Positions 25,682-34,549 of a DNA stretch of 64,000 bases are shown here, piece by piece. A program made the position numbers and the translations under genes. Source of the DNA: Deltaproteobacteria bacterium UBA2409. Lineage in GTDB: Bacteria; Bdellovibrionota_C; UBA2361; DDRT01. Under the pieces are notes generated by a model that did not search any database, was not told the origin of the DNA, and saw only the letters and a list, made by a program, of their open reading frames with translations. The DNA lies in NCBI GenBank assembly GCA_002343185.1, contig DDRT01000020.1, positions 348,125 to 412,124 of the forward strand, read 5' to 3'. The first letter of the stretch is position 1, and each line of letters opens with the position of its first letter.

Positions 25682-26278
25682 ATGATCCGTGTATCGATTA
25701 ACGGAAGTGTAACCCCTTTAAATCTTTCAGGAATCAATCGGGTTACTGATTTAATAGAGCTCATTAAGGCTGTAATTGACCCTGAGCACATGATCTCTCA
25801 GATACTGTTTAATGGTAAAGAGTTACAAGATCATGAGTGGAGTGGGGTTCTAACTCAGATAGGCGAGGGAATTTTTGAGGTTGAGACTAGCCTGCCTGCT
25901 GTTTATGTAGGTGTAAGGTTAAAAGATGCTCCAGATATAGTTAACACCTGTTATCTTCAATTCAGAGAGTCTAGAAAATATTTCCAAGAGGGTAAGCTTC
26001 AAGAGGGGAATCAAGCATTAGTACAAAGTGTTGGTACTCTTAGGGAATTTTTCAACTGGTACTGCACTTTAATTGAGCTTTTACCATCTGAAAAAAAGGC
26101 AATTTTAGATCTTACTAATAATATGAATGACTTAGCTGATGTTTGTAAGAATATCTGTCAGCAGCAGCTATATCAATCCTGGTGGGCTCTTGGAGAGAGT
26201 ATAAAACAGGATTTGGAGCCTAAGCTTGACGAACTTGAAGACAGCGTTCGAAAAGCTGTTGTTTCAGCTCAGATCTAA
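25682..26278 (+). CDS. Protein of unknown function (198 aa)
   Basis: I use the ATG at 25682 because AAGGAGAAGG lies just before it; an upstream ATG at 25655 has no such site. The first 75 residues (MIRVSINGSVTPLNLSGINR...) have the strand-helix pattern of a small beta-grasp or ubiquitin-like fold, and the rest (about 90-198) is helical, with a coiled-coil-like end. No family is recognised. It lies directly before the glycosyltransferase-TPR gene and after a surface protein gene; FliS-like or FlaG-like flagellar chaperones were considered but no signature fits. Confidence 0.55.
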   Translation: MIRVSINGSVTPLNLSGINRVTDLIELIKAVIDPEHMISQILFNGKELQDHEWSGVLTQIGEGIFEVETSLPAVYVGVRLKDAPDIVNTCYLQFRESRKYFQEGKLQEGNQALVQSVGTLREFFNWYCTLIELLPSEKKAILDLTNNMNDLADVCKNICQQQLYQSWWALGESIKQDLEPKLDELEDSVRKAVVSAQI

Positions 26279-26337
26279 AAGCATCCGGAACTAACTTCGA
26301 GTCTTTTCCAATACTTCGTGCATCTAATCTTCAGACG

Positions 26338-28647
26338 ATGAAGATCTTATTTCAATTACGCCCAAACTCGCGTACCCATCCAGGGGGAGATGTGACTGTT
26401 ATGTTATCCCTTTGCGAAGGGTTAACTAAGAGGGGACATAATGTTGTAGTTGATTATGAAGGCAACATGGATCCTTCAGGATTTGATATTGTTCACCTTA
26501 CAAATTTTACCCTACCACAGGTTCTAAGAGCGCAAGCAGAAAGAGTTCTTAATGCTGGGGTCCCATTTGTGGTTCAGGCGATGTTTGAAGATGTTCCAAG
26601 GTTTCATTTTCAATCACATCTAATAGCGCACAATCTGATGAATGGACTATCTTGGAATCCAGAAGATGTTTATTCAATTGAAAGAGCTCCAGTTTTTGAT
26701 AACCAGTGGGTAGCAGAGAGAGCTTCAGCAATATTTACTACAGGAGTTGTTGAGAGCGAGGCTATCAAGCGTTACTACGGAGCGAAAGCAAGTGAGCTTA
26801 GGCTTGGATTTAGTGTTGGTGCTGAAGGCGACGCAGAGAAATATAAAAAGATCTACGGAGACTATCTTCTTTGTGTAGGTAGAATTGAGTCTAGAAAAAA
26901 TCAGTTAATGCTCTTAAAGGCTCTTGAAGATTCAGATATAAAAATAATCTTTGTTGAGGGAGCAATAACTTATCAACCTGAATACGATGCGGCTGTTAAA
27001 AACTTTAAACGAAAAGGAGAAACAATTTTCCTTAAGAATTTAAATCCATTTGAACTTGCTAGCTTATACTCGGGTGCCAGAGTTCATGCACTTGTATCCT
27101 GGTATGAACTTCCAGGATTAGTAAGCCTTGAAGCAGCAGCCTACGGAACAAATGTAGTAGCTTCAGATTACGGAACAATCAGAGACTATTTAGGGAAAGA
27201 TTGCTTCTATGCCTTGCCTTATGATGCAGAGAGCGTAAGAAGCGCAGTAATAGCAGCCTGGAATACACCTGTATCTCCAGATTTAAAATTAAGGGCAAGA
27301 AACTGCTCATGGGAGAAAACAGCAGAGCAGGTAGAAAAGATTTATAAGGAGATAGTACCGATGAGTAAGGACACTTTAGATTCTTCGAGTTTAACAGCAC
27401 TCGAAAAAGGTGAAGAGGCTGCCAAGGAAAGACGATATGAGGAAGCAGAAAGGTTTCTCACCGAGGCCTACAAGGCTGACCCAAACTCAACCAGAGCACT
27501 TCGTGCTATTGGCGCAGTTCACCTGGCTCAAGAGCGTGTTGTTGATGCAAGAAGAGCCTTTAGAGAGGCATTTGCTATTGATCAGCAAGATCCAAAGACC
27601 CTAAGTGGGTTAGGAATGTGTGAAGTAATGCAAAAAAACTATGAGGGTGCATTTAGATACTTTTCACAGAGTTTAGATCTTTCTCCATTTCAACTAGTTC
27701 CGATCTACCAGTTAATTGAGTGCTCATACGCTTTAGGTAGATTTGATAAACTTGAAGCGGTTCTTCGAAACTATGTTGATAACCATAAAGACGATGCTCA
27801 GATGAGATTCTGCTTAGCTGGTTGTTTATATAAGCAAGATAAAACAACTGAAGCACGTGCACTTTTGATGGAAGTTTTAGAACAGCTTCCTGAGCATGAA
27901 GGAGCAAAAGAGCTTTTAGCAATGCTAGCGCCGTTAAAATCTCAGATTGAGGTGGTAAAAATCTCTGAAGAAACAGCTCAGATTGATATGAAACTTGCCA
28001 TAGCAGAGGATAAAAAACGAGTTAAAGAATATGCTGAAGCAGAGAAGATTCTATCTGAAATCACTGGATCTCTTACTGAGACGCAGACAGAACTAAAAGC
28101 CTGCCTTGAGTTAGAACTTGAAGTTGTTCAGGGTAAATTTGAGTCGGCAGCAAAGAAAGTTGAAGTTGCGGCACTGAGATATCCAAATTCAGCAAGATTA
28201 CTTTGTACTAGAGGAGCACTTGCTCTTGCAGGAGGAGACTGGGCTGGGTCAAAGGCAAAGTTTGAAGAAGCACTAAGGTGCAATCCAAAAAGTGATGTTG
28301 CAATGGCTGGAATCGCCCTTTATGAGCAACATAAAGGCAGTGAAGCAAGAGCCTGGGAGCTTTATAAATCAGCTTTAGAAGTTAACCCAGAAAACGGAAG
28401 AGCAATTCTTGGGGCAATAGAGCTAGGTTACAGACTTGGTAAGTTAGACGAACTTGAATCAATGATTGGAAGATATGTCGATCTTCATCCAGCAGATTTG
28501 GATATGGTCTATGCTCTAGCTGGATGTTGTTTTGCTCAAGGTAAGCTTCAGGAAGCAACTTCTCATGTAGAAACCATCAAGCTCTTTAACCCTGCTCATG
28601 AGCGAGCCCAAGAGCTCTCAACAATGATTGCAGAGCGATCGGTATAG
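26338..28647 (+). CDS. Glycosyltransferase family 4 fused to TPR repeats
   Basis: A 769-aa fusion. Residues 1-340 are a GT-B glycosyltransferase: FDIVHLTNFTLP in the N-terminal half, YLLCVGRIESRKNQ at the donor site and the EX7E-like block ELPGLVSLEAAAYGTNVVAS. Residues about 350-769 are mostly TPR units (repeats such as ALRAIGAVHLAQERVVDARR and AKFEEALRCNPKSDVAMAG). TPR-fused glycosyltransferases often modify surface proteins; near flagellar genes flagellin glycosylation is a reasonable guess, but no acceptor is shown. Confidence 0.82.
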   Translation: MKILFQLRPNSRTHPGGDVTVMLSLCEGLTKRGHNVVVDYEGNMDPSGFDIVHLTNFTLPQVLRAQAERVLNAGVPFVVQAMFEDVPRFHFQSHLIAHNLMNGLSWNPEDVYSIERAPVFDNQWVAERASAIFTTGVVESEAIKRYYGAKASELRLGFSVGAEGDAEKYKKIYGDYLLCVGRIESRKNQLMLLKALEDSDIKIIFVEGAITYQPEYDAAVKNFKRKGETIFLKNLNPFELASLYSGARVHALVSWYELPGLVSLEAAAYGTNVVASDYGTIRDYLGKDCFYALPYDAESVRSAVIAAWNTPVSPDLKLRARNCSWEKTAEQVEKIYKEIVPMSKDTLDSSSLTALEKGEEAAKERRYEEAERFLTEAYKADPNSTRALRAIGAVHLAQERVVDARRAFREAFAIDQQDPKTLSGLGMCEVMQKNYEGAFRYFSQSLDLSPFQLVPIYQLIECSYALGRFDKLEAVLRNYVDNHKDDAQMRFCLAGCLYKQDKTTEARALLMEVLEQLPEHEGAKELLAMLAPLKSQIEVVKISEETAQIDMKLAIAEDKKRVKEYAEAEKILSEITGSLTETQTELKACLELELEVVQGKFESAAKKVEVAALRYPNSARLLCTRGALALAGGDWAGSKAKFEEALRCNPKSDVAMAGIALYEQHKGSEARAWELYKSALEVNPENGRAILGAIELGYRLGKLDELESMIGRYVDLHPADLDMVYALAGCCFAQGKLQEATSHVETIKLFNPAHERAQELSTMIAERSV

Positions 28648-28679
28648 CTTATTTGTTAAATTGCTTGATTGCTATTTTC

Positions 28680-28708
28680 ACTCTGTGAAACTCTGCGACC
28701 TCTGCGTT
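28680..28708. repeat. CTCTGTGAAACTCTG repeat, copy 1
   Basis: The block CTCTGTGAAACTCTGCGA followed by CCTCTGCGTT recurs with two differences at 58022-58050 after lpxK. Both copies are intergenic. It may be a terminator-like or mobile palindromic fragment. Confidence 0.6.
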
Positions 28709-28920
28709 CAAAAAAGCTGTTCAAAGATCTTCTCATCCAATTTTGTACATTCCCGCACAAAAATGAACCGGTTTATCGGCATAATCCAACAAAAACTTTA
28801 GTAAATAATGTAACATTTTTGTCAAAAAACCGATCCCTACCAACTAATCCGAAAAAAAAGGTGCCTATTTTTCATCAGTTACTATGTTCTATGTCAATTT
28901 ACCTACACGAAAACATTTTT

Positions 28921-28937
28921 CTGGTAGGGGAATTGCA
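28921..28937 (+). promoter_or_regulatory. Sigma-54 promoter of the FlrA-like operon
   Basis: CTGGTAGGGGAATTGCA has GG at 28923-28924 and GC at 28935-28936, with the ten-base spacing needed for sigma-54. The -24 half lacks the ideal CAC (it reads TAG), so the match is moderate. The first gene starts 77 bases after the GC. If active, the activator operon would itself be sigma-54 dependent. Confidence 0.55.
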
Positions 28938-29013
28938 TGGATTTTGACGATACTGGTCAGGTTGACCCCGAGAGTAGAGAAAGGATCTCTACTTTAAAAG
29001 TCTAAGGAGAGAC

Positions 29014-29994
29014 ATGAGACAAACATCATTTGCAGGCATCATTAGTGAAAGTCCCATTATGTGGAGACTTTTTAGTTCACTAGAAAAAATCGCCAGAAGC
29101 AACTCAACAACACTAGTACTAGGAGAGAGTGGAACAGGGAAAGAACTTGTAGCTCGAGCCCTTCATAAGCTCTCAGGACGCACTGGAAAGCTCGTACCTG
29201 TTAACTGTGGTGCTATACCAGAGGAGATCCTTGAAAGTGAGTTATTTGGTCATGAAAGGGGAGCTTTTACAGGGGCTGTGAACTCAAAAATCGGAAGATT
29301 TCAATTAGCAGATGGTGGCACGATATTTTTAGATGAAATTGGCGAGATGAGCCCAAAGCTTCAAGTTAAGCTTTTAAGGGTTCTTCAAGAGAGAGTTGTT
29401 GAGCCTGTTGGTAGCACGAGATCAATTGAAGTAAATGTTAGGGTTATAGCAGCAACAAATAAAGATCTAAGAGAGGAAGTTAAAGCAGGTAGGTTTAGAG
29501 AAGATCTTTTTTACAGACTCCAAGTAGTTCCTATAGAGCTTCCACCTCTTAGAGAAAGAGGAAACGATGTGCTTGTTCTTGCTCAATATTTCCTTGAAAG
29601 GATGGCTCAAGCGATGAGTAAACCAGCTTTAATTTTGACTGATGAGGCAAAGCAGGCACTTAAAAATTATCCCTTTCCAGGAAATATAAGAGAGCTAGAA
29701 AATTTAATGGAAAGAGTTGCTGTTCTCTCTGAAAGTGCAGAAGTAAAAGCAGAAGATCTTCCTGATTATCTTCATAGTACAAGAATGGAAACCGAAGTGA
29801 TCGAATGTCCGGAGGAGATCCCGTTAGATGGACTTGATTTCAACTCTTTGGTTGAAGCCTATGAAACGAAGCTTATATCAGTGGCTCTTAATCAGACCCG
29901 TGGAAATAAAAAAGCTGCTGCAGCTCTTTTAAGGCTCAATAGGACAACTTTAGTAGAGAAGATTAAGAAAAAAGGGCTTCTTGAGGCTGCATGA
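29014..29994 (+). CDS. Sigma-54-dependent transcriptional activator without receiver domain
   Basis: A 326-aa protein with only an AAA+ domain (about 8-235) and a Fis-type helix-turn-helix (about 275-326). Walker A is GESGTGKE (37-44), and the sigma-54 contact loop GAFTGA is at 83-88. There is no N-terminal receiver, so, like PspF, it may be controlled by a partner protein or be always active. It heads an operon with overlapping genes that includes a kinase and an NtrC-type regulator, similar to flrA-flrB-flrC/fleQ-fleS-fleR of polar flagellates. It may open the flgK promoter in this window. Confidence 0.88.
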   Translation: MRQTSFAGIISESPIMWRLFSSLEKIARSNSTTLVLGESGTGKELVARALHKLSGRTGKLVPVNCGAIPEEILESELFGHERGAFTGAVNSKIGRFQLADGGTIFLDEIGEMSPKLQVKLLRVLQERVVEPVGSTRSIEVNVRVIAATNKDLREEVKAGRFREDLFYRLQVVPIELPPLRERGNDVLVLAQYFLERMAQAMSKPALILTDEAKQALKNYPFPGNIRELENLMERVAVLSESAEVKAEDLPDYLHSTRMETEVIECPEEIPLDGLDFNSLVEAYETKLISVALNQTRGNKKAAAALLRLNRTTLVEKIKKKGLLEAA

Positions 29995-30857
29995 GAATCT
30001 TACTAACTATAATCTTTATTAATCTAGCATTTGCAGATTCCCCATCAACCATTGAGAAGCTCTCAAGTGAAGGAGAATTTTATAAAGCGATGGTTTCTTT
30101 TGAGCAGTTATCAAAGAGAGCACGAACTCCAAAAGCGCTTATTGCAGCAGGTAAAAGCGCATGGGCTCTTTCGTTACCTAAACTGGCTGTAGAAAGGCTT
30201 GAAGAAGCATTGATCGTAGCAGACCGGGAAGGATACAAGATTCCAAACGAGGAGCGAGCAAGAGTAATTTTTTATCGTGCGATAATTGAATTCCAGGAGG
30301 ACAACTTTAAGTCATCTTATGCTTACGCAGGTCGAAGCTTAGAGTTGCTTGATTCGGCTTCAACTTTGCGTGGTAAAGTTCTTCTTCTTCAAGGAGAAAG
30401 TCTTGTAAGGCAGGGGCAGTGTGGTCCAGCAGAGAAGCTACTTGAACAATCCTATATTGAGATAGGAAACATAGAGAAACCAAATGCAGCACTTGTCTTA
30501 GCAAAATGCCAGATAGAATTGGCTAGATACGAATCTGCGGAAAACACATTAGCTTCAATCCCTGCTGATCATGAAAGAGCTGGGGAAGGAATAAGGCTCA
30601 TGGCAGAATTATTTCTAGATCAAAAAAGAGACAGAGAAGCAGGAGAATGGCTTCTTAAAGGCAGAGAACTTTTTCCAGAGCAGTTCTTAGACTCTTGGGT
30701 TGATTATGGGCTAGTTAGAGCAGCAGTAGATCTGTTTGATAAAGAGCTAGTATCGCAAAGACAAAAAGATGCAATTTCCAGACATCCAGCAAGTGATTAC
30801 TGGGTTACATTACTCGATGCAATAGCTGAAGGTTTTTTTGCGAGGAGTGTTGAATGA
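29991..30857 (+). CDS. Secreted TPR-like protein in the sigma-54 operon
   Basis: A 288-aa protein. The N-terminus MRILLTIIFINLAFADSPST is a signal peptide. The rest is helical with TPR-like units (for example KAMVSFEQLSKRARTPKALI and ARYESAENTLASIPADHERA). It overlaps the upstream activator and the downstream kinase by four bases each, so all are made together. Such a periplasmic TPR protein is not part of standard flrABC operons; it could sense assembly state in the periplasm and report to the kinase, which is inference. Confidence 0.7.
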   Translation: MRILLTIIFINLAFADSPSTIEKLSSEGEFYKAMVSFEQLSKRARTPKALIAAGKSAWALSLPKLAVERLEEALIVADREGYKIPNEERARVIFYRAIIEFQEDNFKSSYAYAGRSLELLDSASTLRGKVLLLQGESLVRQGQCGPAEKLLEQSYIEIGNIEKPNAALVLAKCQIELARYESAENTLASIPADHERAGEGIRLMAELFLDQKRDREAGEWLLKGRELFPEQFLDSWVDYGLVRAAVDLFDKELVSQRQKDAISRHPASDYWVTLLDAIAEGFFARSVE

Positions 30858-31639
30858 GACTTCCTGCAGAAGAGGTATCCTTACTTAAGGATGCATTTGA
30901 GCGTTTTCATGAGGTTGGTGAAAGGCTTGAGGTTAAATACGAAGAGCTTAAAATTGAAGCTGAACAGCTAAGAGAGACTATCGCAAGAAAGGAAGAAGAG
31001 ATCGCAAAATCTGAAAGAATGGCCATGCTGGGGCAAACAGCAGCAGCAGTTGCTCACGAAGTAAGAAATCCACTAGGAGCGATGAAGATATTTGTAAGCA
31101 TGCTTAAAAGACAGGTTTCTTCAGAGTCTAAAAAGCTTGTTGAGGCGATTGAAGCAAGCATTGAGAGTATAGATTCAGTAGTAACAAATATTCTTGTTTT
31201 CTCGAAAGATAGACCTGTTGTGAGAGGCCCAGTTGATTTAGTGGTTCTATGTAAAGAGAGAGCAGGATACTTTAGATCGGCTCATAATGTATCGATTACC
31301 ATTGATACCCCTGACGCTGTGAGAATAGTTGGAAATGAGGAAGCTCTTAGAAGAGCAATTAGCAATTTAATAATAAACGCAATTCAAGCTGGTGCTACTG
31401 AGATAGATATAAATCTAACAAAAACAGGCAAACTTGTTATCAAAGATTCAGGGCCTGGGTTTAAGGGCGAAAAGTTAGAAACATTGCTTGAGCCGTTTGT
31501 TACCACAAAACCAAGTGGAACAGGGCTTGGACTAGCAATAGTAAACAAAACAATTCAGGAACATGAGGGAACGATCGAGCTTCGAAATAATAACGGAGCC
31601 GAGGTAGTAATTCAGTTTCAGGCAAAGGAGATCGTATGA
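30854..31639 (+). CDS. FlrB/FleS-like cytoplasmic sensor histidine kinase
   Basis: A 261-aa kinase with no membrane segment. Residues 15-58 form a coiled coil (EELKIEAEQLRETIARKEEE). The H-box AHEVRNPLGAMK places the phosphorylated His at about H68. The HATPase domain has NLIINAIQAG, DSGPGF and GTGLGLAIVN. The small size and coiled-coil input resemble FlrB/FleS, which respond to flagellar assembly. Overlaps by four bases with both neighbours. Confidence 0.85.
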   Translation: MRLPAEEVSLLKDAFERFHEVGERLEVKYEELKIEAEQLRETIARKEEEIAKSERMAMLGQTAAAVAHEVRNPLGAMKIFVSMLKRQVSSESKKLVEAIEASIESIDSVVTNILVFSKDRPVVRGPVDLVVLCKERAGYFRSAHNVSITIDTPDAVRIVGNEEALRRAISNLIINAIQAGATEIDINLTKTGKLVIKDSGPGFKGEKLETLLEPFVTTKPSGTGLGLAIVNKTIQEHEGTIELRNNNGAEVVIQFQAKEIV

Positions 31640-32961
31640 GAGTACTTATAGCGGAAGATGATGTTCACATGCAGTTAGCAGTTCAGTCTTGTGTTCAGAA
31701 TGTTGGATATGAAGCTGTAGTGGTGTCTGATGGATTGCAAGCTGTTAAAGCATTAGAGGGAAATTTTGATCTAATTATATCAGATCAAAGAATGCCTAAC
31801 ATGACAGGTCAAGAGCTGCTTAAGTATGTACGAGATAAGTTCCCCGCAATTCCATTCATAATGATAACTGCTCATGGAACAATTACTCAGGCAGTAGAGG
31901 CGATGCAGGCAGGGGCAGCTGATTTTATAGCTAAACCTTTTTCAGCTGAAGATCTTGAAAGAGTGATAGAAAGAGTACTTAGCCCGGAACAAAAAGAATA
32001 TAGACAAACCCCAAGAACCTCTAAAGGAAAAGCAATAATTACAAACGATCCATACATGATAAGAGTTCTTGAGATCGTAGAAGCTGTATCAAAAAGTGAT
32101 GCAACAATACTTGTTCAGGGTGAATCCGGAACTGGTAAAGAGTTAATAGCCCGAATGGTTCATCAGGTGTCACCAAGAGCAGAGCAGCCATTTATTGCGG
32201 TAAATTGTGCAGCGCTTCCTGCTAATCTTTTAGAGAGTGAACTGTTTGGACATGAAAAAGGTGCTTTTACAGGTGCTGAGAAGAGAAAATTAGGAAAATT
32301 TGAGTTAGCCCATGGAGGCACAATATTGCTTGATGAGATCTCTGAGATGGAGCTAGGGCTTCAGGCAAAACTTTTAAGGGTTCTCCAAGAACGAGAAGTC
32401 GATAGAGTTGGAGGATCTTCTCCAATTTCAGTTGATGTAAGGGTTGTTGCAACAACTAACAGAAACCTTGCTCGGGAGGCAGAAGAGGGCAGATTTAGGG
32501 CAGATCTTTATTATCGTTTAAATGTTATCCCGATAACTCTTACTCCGCTAAGAGAAAGGCAAAATGATATTCCACTTTTGGTAGAGCATTTCATGAGAAA
32601 AGTTATTGGCAATAGTGGTGTAAAGATACCTGCTGAAACCATGAGAACACTGATGCAGTATCCATGGCCAGGAAATATTAGGGAGTTACAAAATGCTGTT
32701 GAGAGGGCTGCGATACTTGCTCAGGGCAGATCTCCAGAAGCCAAGGATTTCTTAATTACTGCACCACCATCCCTTTCATCTCAGATTGAAAAGGAGATCG
32801 TCCCAAGTATTAGAAGTGGAATGACTGTAGCAGAGGCAGAAAAACTTCTAATTTTAGAGACTCTTAAAGCAACCGGTGATAATAGAACTAAAGCTGCAGA
32901 GCTTTTAGGGATAAGTATCAGAACTCTCAGAAACAAGCTTGCAGAGTATAGGGTGGATTGA
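31636..32961 (+). CDS. FlrC/FleR-like NtrC-family response regulator
   Basis: A 441-aa protein with receiver (1-120; phosphorylated Asp D50 in LIISDQRMP), AAA+ domain (about 133-370; GESGTGKE, GAFTGA) and Fis-type helix-turn-helix (about 400-441). It activates sigma-54 promoters when phosphorylated by the kinase encoded just upstream. The gene set suggests a two-step flagellar cascade in which this regulator switches on later genes such as flgK. Confidence 0.9.
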   Translation: MRVLIAEDDVHMQLAVQSCVQNVGYEAVVVSDGLQAVKALEGNFDLIISDQRMPNMTGQELLKYVRDKFPAIPFIMITAHGTITQAVEAMQAGAADFIAKPFSAEDLERVIERVLSPEQKEYRQTPRTSKGKAIITNDPYMIRVLEIVEAVSKSDATILVQGESGTGKELIARMVHQVSPRAEQPFIAVNCAALPANLLESELFGHEKGAFTGAEKRKLGKFELAHGGTILLDEISEMELGLQAKLLRVLQEREVDRVGGSSPISVDVRVVATTNRNLAREAEEGRFRADLYYRLNVIPITLTPLRERQNDIPLLVEHFMRKVIGNSGVKIPAETMRTLMQYPWPGNIRELQNAVERAAILAQGRSPEAKDFLITAPPSLSSQIEKEIVPSIRSGMTVAEAEKLLILETLKATGDNRTKAAELLGISIRTLRNKLAEYRVD

Positions 32962-32969
32962 TTCTACCA

Positions 32970-33092
32970 GTTGCCTGGTCAGGCCTTTAAAATTCTTCGT
33001 AGCTTCCTACTCCGCTAACTTGTCCTACATAGCCTTGGCGAAGTAGGAAGCTACGAGGGACAAGTTAGCGAAGTAGAACCGGCCTGACCCCC
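32970..33092. repeat. Composite intergenic inverted repeat
   Basis: The gap after the FlrC-like gene starts with TTGCCTGGTCAGGCC (32971-32985) and ends with GGCCTGACCCCC (33081-33092), the two ends of the GGGGTCAGGC-type repeat. Inside are nested inverted repeats: 32998-33015 against 33038-33055 (17 of 18 paired) and GCTAACTTGTCC (33014-33025) against GGACAAGTTAGC (33058-33069). The arrangement looks like one palindromic element inserted into another. Confidence 0.7.
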
Positions 33093-33187
33093 AATAGTCT
33101 GGGTAAGGAGCTATATGGTTTCGTTCTCAGGCACACACACTATGAATTCAATTGAAAATTGAAATCCTCGCTGTTATAATAATTGGA

Positions 33188-33412
33188 ATGAACTACCAAG
33201 GCATCATCACAATCGAACCAAACAAAAGGGGAGGTAAGCCGTGTATCAGAGGGCTAAGAATATCAGTATATGATGTATTGGATTATTTGGCTTCAGGTAT
33301 GACCGAGGCTCAAATTCTTGAAGATTTTCCTGAGCTGACATCAGAAGACCTAAAGGCATGCCTGGCTTTTGCAGCTGACAGGGAAAGAAAGCTAGTTAAG
33401 TATTCTGCGTGA
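33188..33412 (+). CDS. DUF433 family antitoxin-like protein
   Basis: A 74-aa protein from the ATG at 33188; a TTG at 33152 would add 12 hydrophobic residues and is less likely. The sequence GGKPCIRGLRISVYDVLDYL is the DUF433 signature, a winged-helix-like domain that acts as an antitoxin. LASGMTEAQILEDFPELTSE follows as usual. It overlaps the next gene by four bases, forming a DUF433/DUF5615 toxin-antitoxin pair. Confidence 0.88.
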   Translation: MNYQGIITIEPNKRGGKPCIRGLRISVYDVLDYLASGMTEAQILEDFPELTSEDLKACLAFAADRERKLVKYSA

Positions 33413-33741
33413 AGCTTCTCTTTGACGTAAACCTTTCTTTCAAACTAGTAAAAGCATTATCAGATATTTTTCCTGAGTCTAAGCACGTAAAGGATCTGGG
33501 GCTTGATGCAGTTGGGGATGAAGTAATTTGGAATTTTGCCCAAGCAAACGGCTTTGTGATTGTTTCTAAGGATAATGATTTTAGACATTGGAGTTTTCTT
33601 TACGGAGCCCCTCCTAAGGTCATATCGATTACTAAAGGAAATTGCTCTACTAAGGATCTCGAGAGATCTATTAGAGAGTCTTTTACGCAGATTAGTTCTT
33701 TCCTGGACAGTGGCGAGGAGAGTTTGCTAATACTGGATTGA
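33409..33741 (+). CDS. DUF5615 PIN-like toxin
   Basis: A 110-aa protein with a GTG start inside the DUF433 stop. KLLFDVNLSFKLV and VIVSKDNDFRH show the two acidic motifs of the PIN-like DUF5615 family (first Asp at D6, second pair at KDNDF). These are probable RNases paired with DUF433 antitoxins. It lies at the left edge of the accessory region that holds the CRISPR locus. Confidence 0.87.
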   Translation: MKLLFDVNLSFKLVKALSDIFPESKHVKDLGLDAVGDEVIWNFAQANGFVIVSKDNDFRHWSFLYGAPPKVISITKGNCSTKDLERSIRESFTQISSFLDSGEESLLILD

Positions 33742-33764
33742 TAAACCCTTCTCGCCCAAGACAT

Positions 33765-34484
33765 TTAATTTTCTGTAAATTCTTCCATCAAAATATTTTG
33801 CAATCTTCCCTTGATGAATTTACTAACTTTCCTGGCAATTACCTGATATCCAGAGGAGTTTGGATGGATTCGATCAGATGAAATAACTGATTCAGGATAT
33901 CTATCAAATCTAAAAAATACGGGTAGACCTCCTTTTTTGCCAGAAGCTATTACAGCCTCATTAATTCGTCCAACGCACACCCTTCTTGAAGGACAAGGAA
34001 TCTGTGTTCCTACTAAAACAAATGGAGGTTTTTGATCGTTCAGGCTTTCCCGAGTTCGAGCATATTTAACGATTCTTTTTAGGTTACGAACAGTTTTATT
34101 TGGGGGAACTCCATCTAAGCAATCATTTCTGCCAAGATCGATAATCACTAAGTCTGCATTTTTAAGGGCTTTATCGTAGATACCTGATTGAAATCTGCCA
34201 AGTAGCTGAACAGTTCGAATTGAATAGAAGCCAAGATTAACTGTCTTAATTCCTTTGGGAAGCAGACCTCTTATTCTTGTTGGATAACCGCCTCGATTAC
34301 CAAGTTCTGAGTCACCAGTCCCATAAACCACACTGTCTCCTGTGATTGCAATCTTTAACTTACCATCGCAGTTATAGTCTACTAGACCTTTATATAGACA
34401 AACTTCGGATTTTGCATTCATAGATGCGAGGCAAATCATAAAAGTTATAACTAATAGCTTCATATATTTTTTAGTATTACACAT
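33765..34484 (-). CDS. Secreted SGNH/GDSL hydrolase
   Basis: A 239-aa protein with a signal peptide (LLVITFMICLASMNAKS). Block I is IAITGDSVVYGTG (nucleophile Ser in GDS), the block III Asn appears in LGRNDCLDG, and block V is DRIHPNSSGY with the catalytic Asp/His. Enzymes of this family cleave esters or act on lipids and peptidoglycan or capsule acetyl groups; the substrate is unknown. Two Cys pairs suggest disulfides in the periplasm. Confidence 0.82.
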   Translation of the reverse strand: MCNTKKYMKLLVITFMICLASMNAKSEVCLYKGLVDYNCDGKLKIAITGDSVVYGTGDSELGNRGGYPTRIRGLLPKGIKTVNLGFYSIRTVQLLGRFQSGIYDKALKNADLVIIDLGRNDCLDGVPPNKTVRNLKRIVKYARTRESLNDQKPPFVLVGTQIPCPSRRVCVGRINEAVIASGKKGGLPVFFRFDRYPESVISSDRIHPNSSGYQVIARKVSKFIKGRLQNILMEEFTEN

Positions 34485-34549
34485 ATTCTAACTTTTTCCT
34501 CAATGACCATCCAGATGACTAAGATCTGGTTTATATTTACAATGAATTA

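Larger units (their letters stand above)
28648..29013 (+). promoter_or_regulatory. Gene-free region upstream of the sigma-54 regulatory operon
   Basis: This 366-base gap holds a shared CTCTGTGAAACTCTG repeat (28680-28708), then AT-rich DNA with no convincing gene, a sigma-54 promoter (28921-28937), a short inverted repeat GGTCA-N3-TGACC (28955-28967), and the ribosome binding site AAGGAG before the ATG at 29014. An open frame at 28669-28947 overlaps the repeat and looks non-coding. Confidence 0.5.

Noticed and set aside
28669..28947. 92-aa open frame on the plus strand
   Set aside because: It starts before and runs through an intergenic repeat, has no ribosome binding site and overlaps the sigma-54 promoter; composition is unlike a protein.
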